Of a DNA stretch of 64,000 nt, positions 56,199 to 64,000 are shown piece after piece. The stretch is from Neobacillus mesonae. GTDB lineage: Bacteria > Bacillota > Bacilli > Bacillales > Cytobacillaceae. A program made the position numbers and the translations under genes. The stretch is from the NCBI RefSeq assembly GCF_001636315.1, contig NZ_KV440949.1, positions 398,203-462,202 of the forward strand, read 5' to 3'. The notes beneath the pieces are model-generated. The model was given only the letters and a program-made list of their open reading frames with translations. It had not been told where the DNA came from and made no database searches. Numbering within the stretch: the first letter of the stretch is position 1; each line of letters begins with the position of its first letter.

Positions 56199-58046
56199 AT
56201 GATGAAACCAATGCTTCCAACCCTTACCTTTGACATTCCAGTTCGGCCAGGCTGGGGTTATGAGGTGAAATATGATGGCTTCCGGGCAATATTGGATTGG
56301 GATTCAAATGGGATTAAATTAACCAGCCGTAACGGTAAATCGTTATTACCGCAATTCCCGGAAATAGAAACGTTTTTAATCCAGCAGGAAGCCAAATTCA
56401 AACCTTTTTTACCGCTTCAGCTTGATGGTGAATTAGTTTCGCTGGAGAATCCATATAAAGCAAATTTTTCTGCAATCCAAGTGCGAGGTCGCCTAAAAGC
56501 CGTAAAAAAAATCAATGAACAAGCTGTAAATTCGCCGTGCCGCCTGATGGTATTTGATCTTCTTAAATTGGCAGGAAAACCTTTACATTCCCTTTCTTTT
56601 GAAAAACGAAAACAGAAGCTGATGGAATTATTTCAAACACTGGAACTCGATCTCACAGCAAATACTTCCAACCAACAATTATTGCAGCTTGTAATGGCAG
56701 ATGATAATTTTAATGCTATATGGGAAAAAATCGTATTATTCGATGGGGAAGGAATTGTTGCTAAGAGTAGGGAGAGTCTATGGGAGGAAGGGAAACGCTC
56801 CTTACAATGGTTAAAATATAAAAATTGGAAATATGTAAGCTGTTTTGTCACTTCTTTTGATAAAACAAATGGTTATTTTTATATCGGGGTTTACAATGGA
56901 AATAAAATCCACGGAATCGGTCAGGTGCTTTTCGGCTTTAAATCGGAGGAAAAGCAGGCATTGGGGCAAATTATCAGACAAAACATGGTAAGTGAGGACC
57001 AGCAGTTTGTTTATGTCGAGCCTGCCATCTGCCTTGAGGTCAAATATTTGGAGCTTTATGACAATCAGCTGCGGGAACCCCATTTTGACCGCTTCCGCTT
57101 CGACTTGCAGCCGGAGGAATGCACTTACAATAAATTCATGTTTGCCCAGAAAAACTTACCGAAAAACTTAGAAATCACCCACCCAGACAAACCGCTGTGG
57201 GACAAGCAGAACATTCTAAAGGCGGATTATATCCTTTATTTACGGGAGGTATCACCCTATATCCTGCCATTTTTAAAAAATCGCTTATTAACCGTCATTC
57301 GTTATCCACACGGAATGTTTGGGGAAGCATTCTATCAAAAAAACTGTCCGGATTATGCCCCTGATTTTGTTGAAACGATGCTTGCGGATGGAATTAATTA
57401 TATTCTTTGTAATAATCTCAAAACACTTATTTGGCTTGGTAACCAGCTGGCAATAGAATTCCATGTACCGTTTCATACGATTGATAGCAAAGGCCCAAGT
57501 GAAATTGTGTTTGACCTGGACCCTCCGTCGAAAGAACATTTCCATTTGGCTGTTAAGGCAGCCATATTAATTAAAGAGGTTCTGGACCAGTTGAATTTAA
57601 TCGGATTTATCAAAACATCCGGAAATAAAGGCCTGCAGATTTACCTCCCGCTGCCGGAGAATGAATTCACTTATGATGATACAAGGTTGTTCACAAGTTT
57701 TATCGCAGAATACTTAATATCCAAAGACCCTGATTCATTTACGATTGAACGGATGAAGAAAAATCGCGGCAACAGACTTTACGTCGATTATGTCCAGCAC
57801 GGTGAAGGGAAGACGATCATTGCCCCATATTCGTTAAGAGGTAATGAGCATGGCGGAGCGGCTACACCGTTATATTGGGACGAGGTCGATGAAAAGCTTG
57901 ATCCTAAAACATTCACCATGCTACATGCGTTACAACGCCTTAAGCAATTAGGGGACCCTTTCCGCAGCTATTTTCAAACAAAAGAAAAACAGCCCTTTGC
58001 CCCAGTTCTTGAAATATTAAAGAAAGGTACAGCAAAAAAAGGATAA
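56199..58046 (+). CDS. ligD: ATP-dependent DNA ligase D (ligase + polymerase domains)
   Basis: End-joining enzyme. N-terminal ligase domain with the nucleotidyl Lys24 in EVKYDGFRA, then OB domain (~200-310), and a C-terminal archaeo-eukaryotic primase-type polymerase (~320-605) with the metal Asp pair in VFDLDPPSKEHF and SGNKGLQIYLPL. No phosphoesterase domain, as in B. subtilis YkoU. 615 aa. AAAAGGGG before the ATG. Confidence 0.95.
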   Translation: MMKPMLPTLTFDIPVRPGWGYEVKYDGFRAILDWDSNGIKLTSRNGKSLLPQFPEIETFLIQQEAKFKPFLPLQLDGELVSLENPYKANFSAIQVRGRLKAVKKINEQAVNSPCRLMVFDLLKLAGKPLHSLSFEKRKQKLMELFQTLELDLTANTSNQQLLQLVMADDNFNAIWEKIVLFDGEGIVAKSRESLWEEGKRSLQWLKYKNWKYVSCFVTSFDKTNGYFYIGVYNGNKIHGIGQVLFGFKSEEKQALGQIIRQNMVSEDQQFVYVEPAICLEVKYLELYDNQLREPHFDRFRFDLQPEECTYNKFMFAQKNLPKNLEITHPDKPLWDKQNILKADYILYLREVSPYILPFLKNRLLTVIRYPHGMFGEAFYQKNCPDYAPDFVETMLADGINYILCNNLKTLIWLGNQLAIEFHVPFHTIDSKGPSEIVFDLDPPSKEHFHLAVKAAILIKEVLDQLNLIGFIKTSGNKGLQIYLPLPENEFTYDDTRLFTSFIAEYLISKDPDSFTIERMKKNRGNRLYVDYVQHGEGKTIIAPYSLRGNEHGGAATPLYWDEVDEKLDPKTFTMLHALQRLKQLGDPFRSYFQTKEKQPFAPVLEILKKGTAKKG

Positions 58047-58065
58047 GGAGAACCCCTTATCCTTT
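58038..58065. terminator. Hairpin overlapping ligD and dapF ends
   Basis: AAAGGATAAGG pairs with CCTTATCCTTT. It covers both stop codons of the convergent genes. Confidence 0.75.
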
Positions 58066-59028
58066 CATGTTATCTTTTATAAATTGCTGCACCTCTGACT
58101 GAAGCTTTTCATATGCAATCTGTTCTGTATATTCATTTTGTGCCGTTACTTCAAATGTGCCTGCCTTTAGGTCAATACTAACGTTTGCATTAAATAAGTA
58201 AGTGGCATTTCCAATTAAATCAATTTGAAATTCCTTATCCAGCTGATGAACAACACATTGAACCTTTCCGCCATTATTATACACATCAATGACCGACTCA
58301 AATTCATTCAGCCCCTGCATACAGGTTACAAGTGATGAAGCCGACATGGCCGTGCCGCAGGCATTTGTGAATCCAACGCCCCTCTCAAATGTTTTTACAT
58401 AAATGGAACCTTTTCCAAGCTGGTTGACAAAACTCACATTGACTCCGTCAGGGAACAGTTCATTAGGGCCATTCACTTTTTCACTTAACTTTTGCTGAAT
58501 ATCGCTTTGTAATGTTTCGACATCAACCATAGTGATTAAATGCGGATTAGGAACAGCAAGAGCCGTAAATCTTAAATCATCTGACAGCTCATAAATTTTC
58601 TCATTATATAATGTTGGTTTATTTAACTTCAGCGGCAAAGCTTTTAAATCAAATAGGACAGGTGATATTTCTACTTGATAAGTATGAACCTGTGAAAAAA
58701 GCTCTGGCTGCTTGCTTACTTTTAAATCAGCCTTCATCGTCTCAACAAAGGCTTCATTTTTCCCAAGCAGTTCACATAAGTAGCGTGCCACTATACGCAA
58801 ACCATTTCCGCACATCGAAGCTTCCGAGCCGTCTGCATTAAAGACCCGCATTCTTCCATCAGCACGTTCGCTTTTTATGACAAAAAGAATACCGTCAGCA
58901 CCAAGCTTCGATTCTCTATCGCATAATAGCTTAGCTAGTTCTGCCCGTTCTAATTCCGTAAATGTATAGCCATGGGTGATTTCATCAATTAACAGAAAAT
59001 CGTTGCCAGACCCATGACCTTTTATCAT
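58057..59028 (-). CDS. dapF: Diaminopimelate epimerase
   Basis: Converts LL- to meso-diaminopimelate for lysine and peptidoglycan. Two catalytic Cys in SMCGNGLR and NACGTAMSA; substrate Asn in PNPHLI; GHGSGNDF start. ATG 59028 after GGAGATTAAG; the upstream hydrophobic extension lacks a ribosome site. 323 aa, slightly longer than usual through its C-terminal extension. Confidence 0.93.
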   Translation of the reverse strand: MIKGHGSGNDFLLIDEITHGYTFTELERAELAKLLCDRESKLGADGILFVIKSERADGRMRVFNADGSEASMCGNGLRIVARYLCELLGKNEAFVETMKADLKVSKQPELFSQVHTYQVEISPVLFDLKALPLKLNKPTLYNEKIYELSDDLRFTALAVPNPHLITMVDVETLQSDIQQKLSEKVNGPNELFPDGVNVSFVNQLGKGSIYVKTFERGVGFTNACGTAMSASSLVTCMQGLNEFESVIDVYNNGGKVQCVVHQLDKEFQIDLIGNATYLFNANVSIDLKAGTFEVTAQNEYTEQIAYEKLQSEVQQFIKDNMKG

Positions 59029-59106
59029 CTTAATCTCCACTAATAAAACCCCCGCAAAACAAAAATATACAATTATCATACCAAACAATTTTGCTGAGGG
59101 AAACTT

Positions 59107-59898
59107 CTACCTCTCGATGAAAAATTCATTTATTAAAAATGACATCCTAAGGAGTTTTTCTTGTTCTGATAGATTCGCATCAAATGATAAAACCGGTGTG
59201 TTCGGTTCTGGAAATAATGGACTCCATTCAACGGGCATCCAGCCCCTTCTCAGACGGCTGACCTGCTGATTATATTGATCGATTATTTTTACATCCATAA
59301 ACGTTCCGGAGCCCTCCACAAACCCGATTAATGTTCCTTTCGTGTCATACAATTCCTCCCTGCTTTTTAACCAATTCAGCCTCGTTTTTTTTAAAAACCC
59401 TAAACGGTTTCTCTTTTTATCGTATACTTCAATTGTGATCTCTCGTTTCCTTTTTACGCCAAAGCAGGCAATTGCCTCATTTTTTGAATTATATAACACA
59501 TATAACATAGAAAACTTTAGCTTTCGTAACCCTTTTAAGCGGTATCTTTTAATGCTTCCTGCTAATTGTCCGTCTGGAAAATAAAGCAGCACCTGTGGTG
59601 ATTGTGCATTATGGAACAGCACTAGTAAATGTCTTGCGGAAAAGAGCGATTGGTCACCGTTTACGGGCTTCAAGGATGATAGGTTCCTATTAATTGTGAT
59701 GGATTGCCTTTTCCGAAAAAGATAGAGTTGAAAGCATATAAAACTATAAAGAAAAAATGGAACAGTTAGAACAAAAACCGCCTCGTTATGCAAATAAGAT
59801 AAATTTGCGGCGGTCATTAAAATAATCGGTAATAACGCTGCCAAACTGCCATTTAAGCTAAGGTTTGCAGCATCTTGGTAGTAATCATTTATTTTCAT
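59107..59898 (-). CDS. Hypothetical membrane protein, tubby/scramblase-like C-terminus
   Basis: Two N-terminal membrane helices (~17-60), then a beta-rich domain of repeated strands (YVLYNSKNEAIACFGV, IEVYDKKRNRLGFL, ELYDTKGTLIGFVEG, KIIDQYNQQVSRL), which looks like an LURP/scramblase-type beta barrel. No catalytic motif. Function unknown. Confidence 0.65.
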   Translation of the reverse strand: MKINDYYQDAANLSLNGSLAALLPIILMTAANLSYLHNEAVFVLTVPFFLYSFICFQLYLFRKRQSITINRNLSSLKPVNGDQSLFSARHLLVLFHNAQSPQVLLYFPDGQLAGSIKRYRLKGLRKLKFSMLYVLYNSKNEAIACFGVKRKREITIEVYDKKRNRLGFLKKTRLNWLKSREELYDTKGTLIGFVEGSGTFMDVKIIDQYNQQVSRLRRGWMPVEWSPLFPEPNTPVLSFDANLSEQEKLLRMSFLINEFFIER

Positions 59899-60007
59899 AG
59901 GAAAAACTCCTTATCAAATCCTCTAATACTAGTTTATTTAAAACACTAATAAAAAATGATAGAAGTTTTTTTGTTTATAAATTGAAATAGAAGATTCCTT
60001 CGCCCCA

Positions 60008-60039
60008 TAAAAATATCCCGGCAAATTCATACCGGGATA
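60008..60039 (-). terminator. Terminator of the DUF4870 gene
   Basis: TATCCCGG pairs with CCGGGATA; A-tract upstream gives T-run on the minus strand. Confidence 0.75.
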
Positions 60040-60052
60040 CCTAAAAAAACAG

Positions 60053-60376
60053 TTATTTAATTAACCTAAAAATCAACGGGAACTGATATTCTTCTCCCTC
60101 ATATGCTTTGATTGCCGCAATGATAGTAAACACAAATAACATGATCCCCAAGGCAGCAAGTGCTACAAAACCAATCAGAATAATAGTTAATAAACTGCTA
60201 ATAAATAAATATACTGTATAGGAAATGAAAAAGTTAAAATATTCCTTTCCGTGATAATCGATAAAGGACGATTCCTCCCGCTTAATTAACCATATAATAA
60301 GCGGACCAAGGACAGGTGCAAAAAAACTAAGCACGTACATTAATGCCGCCAGCATTTTTTCTTCACTTTTTACCAT
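60053..60376 (-). CDS. DUF4870 domain membrane protein
   Basis: Three or four membrane helices in 107 aa with the DUF4870 mark: LSFFAPVLGPLIIWLIKRE then FIDYHGKEYFNFF. Ribosome site GGAGGAAAAGG. Function unknown; monocistronic. Confidence 0.85.
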   Translation of the reverse strand: MVKSEEKMLAALMYVLSFFAPVLGPLIIWLIKREESSFIDYHGKEYFNFFISYTVYLFISSLLTIILIGFVALAALGIMLFVFTIIAAIKAYEGEEYQFPLIFRLIK

Positions 60377-60539
60377 ATGCCTTTTCCTCCATTGGAATTT
60401 TTTTATTCCTTCACTATTATTTACGTATCACTACGTCAAATGTTTCATACTATTTAACATGAATTTTCCATCTTTTCCTTACCCACAAATGCTGATAAAA
60501 TGGATAAAATACTATTTTCACATGTAGAAAGGTTTAAAT

Positions 60540-61667
60540 ATGACAAAGATACTGTTGAAAAATGCCGTGATCTATCCGATTACCTCTAGTCCCTTGCCAT
60601 CCTTTGATATTCAAATTGAAAATGGACAGATTGTTAGAATAGGGAAAAATATTCCCGCAGGTGCCGGCCATAAAATTATTGATTGCACAGGCGGCTACCT
60701 ATTTCCGGGCTTTATTGATGTTCATACCCATTTGGGCCTTTATGATGAAGGTACCGGCTGGGCAGGCGATGATGCAAATGAGACAGCCGAGGCGTTAACG
60801 CCCCATATCCGTGCCATTGACGGAGTCTATCCGTTGGATCCTGCTTTCAATGATGCGGTTAAAAGCGGTGTGACTACCGCTCATGTTATGCCTGGCAGTG
60901 CTAATATTATTGGCGGGACAACTTCGGTGATTAAGACAACAGGGAAAAATATTAAAAAAATGATTGTTCAAGACATCGCTGGCTTAAAAATTGCGTTAGG
61001 TGAAAATCCAAAAAGAATTCACAGCCAAGGGAAAAACGATTCCATTACAAGAATGGGGATTATGGGAATGCTTCGGGAAGCATTTTATCAGGCGATTAAT
61101 GCCGATAATCCCGATGATCTGAGAATCAGTCCGCTTGTAATGGCGCTAAAAAGGGAAATTCCCGTCAGAATTCATGCTCACCGTGCCGATGATATTATTA
61201 CAGCGTTAAGATTGGCGGAAGAGTTTAACCTTGATTTGCGGATTGAGCATTGTACCGAGGGTCACTTGATCGCCAGCGAGCTATCAGGGATCAATCTGAA
61301 GGTTTCTGTTGGTCCGACATTGACAAGAAGATCCAAGGTGGAATTAAAGAATAAAACTTGGAAAACCTATCAAATTCTTTCGCAGCATGATATTGAAGTG
61401 TCTATTACCACCGACCATCCTTATACACCGATTCAATATTTAAATATTTGTGCAAGTTTAGCCGTCAAAGAAGGACTCTCCGAACAAAAGGCACTAGAAG
61501 GAATTACCATTCTTCCCGCTCGAAACTTGAAAATTGATCATCTTGTCGGAAGCATTGAAGCAGGAAAGCAGGCTGATTTGGTTTTATGGAGCCATCATCC
61601 TTTTCATTACTTAGCAAAGCCTTACTGGACGATGATAGGTGGAGAAATAGTCTATAAAGAAGGATAG
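60540..61667 (+). CDS. Amidohydrolase family protein
   Basis: Metal-dependent hydrolase, TIM barrel with composite beta domain. Metal ligands HTHLG, HAHR, EHCTEG and TTDHPY are present. The last strand has GSIEAGKQADLVLW. Similar to imidazolonepropionase/dihydroorotase-type amidohydrolases of unknown substrate. ATG after AAAGG. Terminator follows. Confidence 0.88.
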   Translation: MTKILLKNAVIYPITSSPLPSFDIQIENGQIVRIGKNIPAGAGHKIIDCTGGYLFPGFIDVHTHLGLYDEGTGWAGDDANETAEALTPHIRAIDGVYPLDPAFNDAVKSGVTTAHVMPGSANIIGGTTSVIKTTGKNIKKMIVQDIAGLKIALGENPKRIHSQGKNDSITRMGIMGMLREAFYQAINADNPDDLRISPLVMALKREIPVRIHAHRADDIITALRLAEEFNLDLRIEHCTEGHLIASELSGINLKVSVGPTLTRRSKVELKNKTWKTYQILSQHDIEVSITTDHPYTPIQYLNICASLAVKEGLSEQKALEGITILPARNLKIDHLVGSIEAGKQADLVLWSHHPFHYLAKPYWTMIGGEIVYKEG

Positions 61668-61706
61668 AATTTTGTAGAAAAATGGAAAAAAATTTAGATA
61701 AAATTC

Positions 61707-61739
61707 GCTAAAAAAACTATTTTCTTTTAGCTTTTTTTC
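61707..61739 (+). terminator. Terminator of the amidohydrolase gene
   Basis: GCTAAAA pairs with TTTTAGC, followed by T7. Confidence 0.72.
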
Positions 61740-61779
61740 TTGTATGATACTTTTTGAAGAAACTTTTTTGTAGGATAAT

Positions 61780-61973
61780 TTTTGGGGGTTTTATAAACTG
61801 CTTCGCTTTAACAACAAAAATGATATAGGGAAGGCAAATGGTGCGCCACCAGTTTACTGGTTCTAGTGGGTTCGATTCCCACCCCGAAATTTTTTACGTT
61901 ACTTTTATAAAAAATTTCGAGGGTGGACCGCTAATCTCTTATGGGTGCGGAATGCCCTAATGGAGGGATACGC
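61780..61973 (+). ncRNA. Structured leader with tRNA-like fold upstream of the GNAT gene
   Basis: Possible 7-bp acceptor TTTTGGG (61780-61786) with CCCGAAA (61883-61889), T-arm GTGGG-TTCGATT-CCCAC (61866-61882), hairpins CCAG-TTTA-CTGG and GGTG-CGC-CACC. An alternative 18-bp hairpin (61879-61896 with 61908-61926) excludes the T-arm. CCCT/AGGG (61954 and 61963 regions) can cover the ribosome site. Lies after a terminator, so a promoter such as TATGAT (61743-61748) must drive it. Not a functional tRNA (no normal anticodon loop or CCA). Confidence 0.6.
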
Positions 61974-62531
61974 ATGCTCAAGAAACGTGATCTTCACGAT
62001 TCTCATGTACTTTATGAATTAATGACGCATCCGGATGTCTTCCCTTTTGTACGTCAAAAGGCAGCTTCTTACGATGAATTTTTATTTATGACTAAGCAGA
62101 CCATTGAAGCTGAAGAACGCGGGGAACTCATCTCCCGCACCATTCTTGATGAATGGGGTTCGCCAATCGGCACCATCAGCTTGTTTGATATTGAAAACGG
62201 GGCGGGATTTCTAGGTACCTGGCTCGGTAAACCATACCACGGGAAGGGCTATAACAACATTGCGAAGGGTGCCTTTTTCCAAGAGCTCTTTTATGAAATA
62301 GGTATTGAGACAGTTTTTATGCGGATTCGCAAGGTCAATATCCGCTCCAGAAAAGCCGCAGAAAAACTTCCTTATGTGGTAAATGCAAATGAAACGCGTC
62401 GAGCTATTTATCAACAATTAAATTCCGCTGGAGACATTTACGATTTGTACGAAATTCCCAAGGATTTGTATACATTTCATTTACTTCGAAACGGTTCTGT
62501 ACAATCCGATTCTCAATTACTGGAAGCATAA
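61974..62531 (+). CDS. GNAT family N-acetyltransferase
   Basis: Acyl-CoA-dependent acetyltransferase of the RimJ/RimL style. Acetyl-CoA loop region GTWLGKPYHGKGYNN, then helix AAEKLPYVV. 185 aa. ATG 61974 after GGAGGG; the earlier ATG at 61941 has no ribosome site. Substrate unknown. The long structured leader suggests RNA-level control. Confidence 0.87.
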   Translation: MLKKRDLHDSHVLYELMTHPDVFPFVRQKAASYDEFLFMTKQTIEAEERGELISRTILDEWGSPIGTISLFDIENGAGFLGTWLGKPYHGKGYNNIAKGAFFQELFYEIGIETVFMRIRKVNIRSRKAAEKLPYVVNANETRRAIYQQLNSAGDIYDLYEIPKDLYTFHLLRNGSVQSDSQLLEA

Positions 62532-62562
62532 AAAGCAATCGGCTAATCCGATTGCTTTTTTT
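62530..62562. terminator. Bidirectional terminator
   Basis: AAAAAGCAATCGG-CTAAT-CCGATTGCTTTTT, T-run. Between convergent genes. Confidence 0.92.
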
Positions 62563-62571
62563 AAATACTAT

Positions 62572-62730
62572 TTATTCAATAACGCTTTGCTCAATCCCGC
62601 CATCTAATTCACTCATACCCATCTGGAGCAAAAATTCCTCTAATTCCTCATTTGTTAATGTTTCGAAACGGCCATCTTGATAAAGGACTTGAGTTTGATT
62701 AGGATTAATTCGGTTTAAATTAAAACTCAT
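62572..62730 (-). CDS. Hypothetical protein, 52 aa
   Basis: Acidic peptide MSFNLNRINPNQTQVLYQDG, with LTNEELEEFLLQMG. GGAG 9 nt before the ATG. No family recognised. Convergent with the GNAT gene. Confidence 0.62.
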   Translation of the reverse strand: MSFNLNRINPNQTQVLYQDGRFETLTNEELEEFLLQMGMSELDGGIEQSVIE

Positions 62731-62830
62731 TTCTCTTTGCTCCTTTCATTGAAGATATCATTATTATCCTCAAACGAAAGAAGTTTCATACAAGAAAATC
62801 AAATTGTTCAAAAAATTGTAAAAAGGCTTG

Positions 62831-63604
62831 CTACTGTTTATATACCTTTCCTAATACATCCATACCGCCTGTTACAGGAATAATACTGCCAGTAATGAAA
62901 TCAGATTGCTCATCTACCAGAAAGCCGATTACCCGAGCTATGTCTTCTCCAGTACCCTCCCTTTCATTTTGGTTTCTTCCAGTAAAGGTCGCTCTTGATT
63001 CTTGAATGTTTCTTTCCTTCCATTCATTTGTAATATCTCCTGGGGAAACCATATTAGCAGTGATTCCATATTCCGCTTCTTCAATTGCGATGGTTCTGGT
63101 CAGGGAAGCGAGTCCTGTCTTTGCTGCGGCGAATGCGGAACGATACACCCAGCCTGGTGCTGATTCTACCCGATCAAACCCCATGGTAATAATTCTTCCC
63201 CAATTTTGCTTGCGCATGACAGGGATCACCAGCTTTGATAAATAAAACACGGACGTTAAATTTCCATTCAACAAATAATTCCACTCCTCAAAGGAGTAGT
63301 CAGTCATTTTTTTTCTTTCATGTATATAAGGACCGGCATTATGAATTAAGACATCCACTGATTCGAAGGATGAAAGTGTTTCTTCCACAATCCGCTCACA
63401 TTCCTCCTGACGGGCAATATCACCTTGAACAGCAATACTGCGAATGCCATAGCATTCCTCTACGTACTGAGCTAATGAAACAGCTTCGGATTCACTATTA
63501 CGATAATTAATAGCGATTTGATACCCCTTCTCCGCCAGATGAATCACGGTCTTTTTCCCTATACCAGCTGCCCCCCCCGTAATCAAAGCAGTTTTTTTAT
63601 TCAC
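62831..63604 (-). CDS. Short-chain dehydrogenase/reductase-like protein lacking the catalytic Tyr
   Basis: Rossmann fold of the SDR class. TGGAAGIG cofactor loop, NAG in IHNAGPY, and IITMG strand. The usual YxxxK reads FAAAK (SAFAAAKTG); a Tyr stands four residues earlier (WVYRSAF). C-terminal PVTGGMDV. GTG 63604 lies 8 nt after AGAGGGG; ATG 63610 is too close. Could be a reductase with an alternative Tyr or a non-catalytic member. Substrate unknown. Confidence 0.85.
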   Translation of the reverse strand: MNKKTALITGGAAGIGKKTVIHLAEKGYQIAINYRNSESEAVSLAQYVEECYGIRSIAVQGDIARQEECERIVEETLSSFESVDVLIHNAGPYIHERKKMTDYSFEEWNYLLNGNLTSVFYLSKLVIPVMRKQNWGRIITMGFDRVESAPGWVYRSAFAAAKTGLASLTRTIAIEEAEYGITANMVSPGDITNEWKERNIQESRATFTGRNQNEREGTGEDIARVIGFLVDEQSDFITGSIIPVTGGMDVLGKVYKQ

Positions 63605-63693
63605 AAACATTACCCCTCTAAGTGTAAAATTTTCCTCTTTATTTCATGTTAAAAAGAATTCTTCATATATGCAAATATTTTGGTGTCAAATTT

Positions 63694-63706
63694 GGTGTCA
63701 GGCACC
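63694..63706. repeat. GGTGTCAGGCACC interspersed motif, copy 2
   Basis: Identical to 18883-18895; preceded by TTTTGGTGTCAAATTT, a partial extra copy of TTGGTGTCA. Confidence 0.6.
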
Positions 63707-63815
63707 ATGTGAAAAATTCACATTCTTTTGCTTACCGCTTGTTTGGATAAAGATTTAATAACGAATGGGCTTTGAATTGCATAGGATGTGATATCAAAGA
63801 AAAGGATGTGACAGC

Positions 63816-64000
63816 ATGCAGACTGTTATCAATATTTTTAGCTTTAAAATTAACAGTGTTTCTACTAATGGGTCTGTCAACATCGGAGAAGCACTTCATA
63901 ATGCACATACCGCTAATTCAAAATCACAAGGTAAAAATACTTCTTATGGAGATTATGCACCGCCGAATGCGGCGATGGAAAATGTCTTCATTGATCCGGA
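63816..64000 (+). CDS. GerPA/GerPF-family spore germination protein, 3'-partial
   Basis: Starts MQTVINIFSFKINSVSTNGS, with SVNIGEALHNAHTANSKSQG as in GerPA/GerPF-type proteins, which help germinants pass the spore coat. AAAGGATGTGA precedes ATG 63816. Runs off the window. Confidence 0.75.
   Translation, partial: MQTVINIFSFKINSVSTNGSVNIGEALHNAHTANSKSQGKNTSYGDYAPPNAAMENVFIDP

Noticed and set aside
61861..61890. A functional tRNA gene
   Set aside because: T-arm and acceptor can be drawn, but the anticodon arm has a 4-nt loop, the D-region is too long, and there is no CCA.
63568..63577. C-run in the SDR gene as a phase-variation tract
   Set aside because: It encodes the normal Gly-Gly of the cofactor loop and is shorter than the G10 tract; no reason to suspect switching.

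Overview
The window looks like a chromosome segment of a low-GC, spore-forming Bacillaceae. It carries many small spore and germination genes (YjcZ, SspH, YhcN-type lipoprotein, GerPA-like, GerPC-like, Sda-like), a lipoteichoic-acid synthase, MprF, Ktr potassium uptake, YkuS and YuzL, strong AAGGAGG-type ribosome sites with many TTG and GTG starts, and CCA-encoded tRNAs. Anaerobic respiration dominates the left half, which suggests a facultatively denitrifying Bacillus/Neobacillus-type organism. The genus is inference.

Left end (1-9.8 kb). A heme-copper oxidase-family catalytic subunit runs in from upstream. It lacks the usual active-site Tyr and may be an NO reductase. Then come a nuclease lipoprotein, ltaS, small spore genes and the ktrC/ktrD-like pair. 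Respiratory block (8.1-26.6 kb). A NarK-like transporter fused to a PAS domain and a second NarK each follow an FNR-type palindrome placed about 41.5 bp before the predicted transcription start. They are followed by an FdhF-type formate dehydrogenase whose reading frame contains an in-frame UGA at the selenocysteine position with a SECIS-like hairpin, then an MHYT-PAS-PAS histidine kinase, then a minus-strand operon hemerythrin / unknown / unknown / narG / narH / narJ / narI, and a SCO copper chaperone. Between the small genes and narI lies a decayed IS1182-family element inserted in a terminator hairpin, carrying two GC-rich Bacillus-type repeats in opposite orientation.

Middle (26.7-45.3 kb). 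Housekeeping and stress genes: ABC-F ATPase, Hsp20, D-Ala-D-Ala carboxypeptidase, MprF, a membrane-anchored cupredoxin, YidC, two CrcB fluoride-channel subunits, acyl-CoA ligase, odhAB, and mnmH (tRNA 2-selenouridine synthase). MnmH is a second, independent sign of selenium use.

Right end (45.5-64 kb). A complete seven-gene trp operon (E-G-D-C-F-B-A) is controlled by a tRNA-Trp T-box leader. Then an MFS exporter, tRNA-Gly and tRNA-Ser, two YdjO/Csp cold-shock genes, Ku and LigD in divergent orientation, dapF, an amidohydrolase, a GNAT acetyltransferase with an unusual tRNA-like structured leader, a short-chain dehydrogenase lacking the catalytic Tyr, and the start of a GerPA-family gene.

Working together: nitrate import and export (two NarK types), nitrate reduction (NarGHI), formate as a possible electron donor (FdhF), and copper enzymes with copper delivery (candidate CuA NO reductase, SCO, cupredoxin) form a coherent anaerobic respiration theme under FNR-like control.
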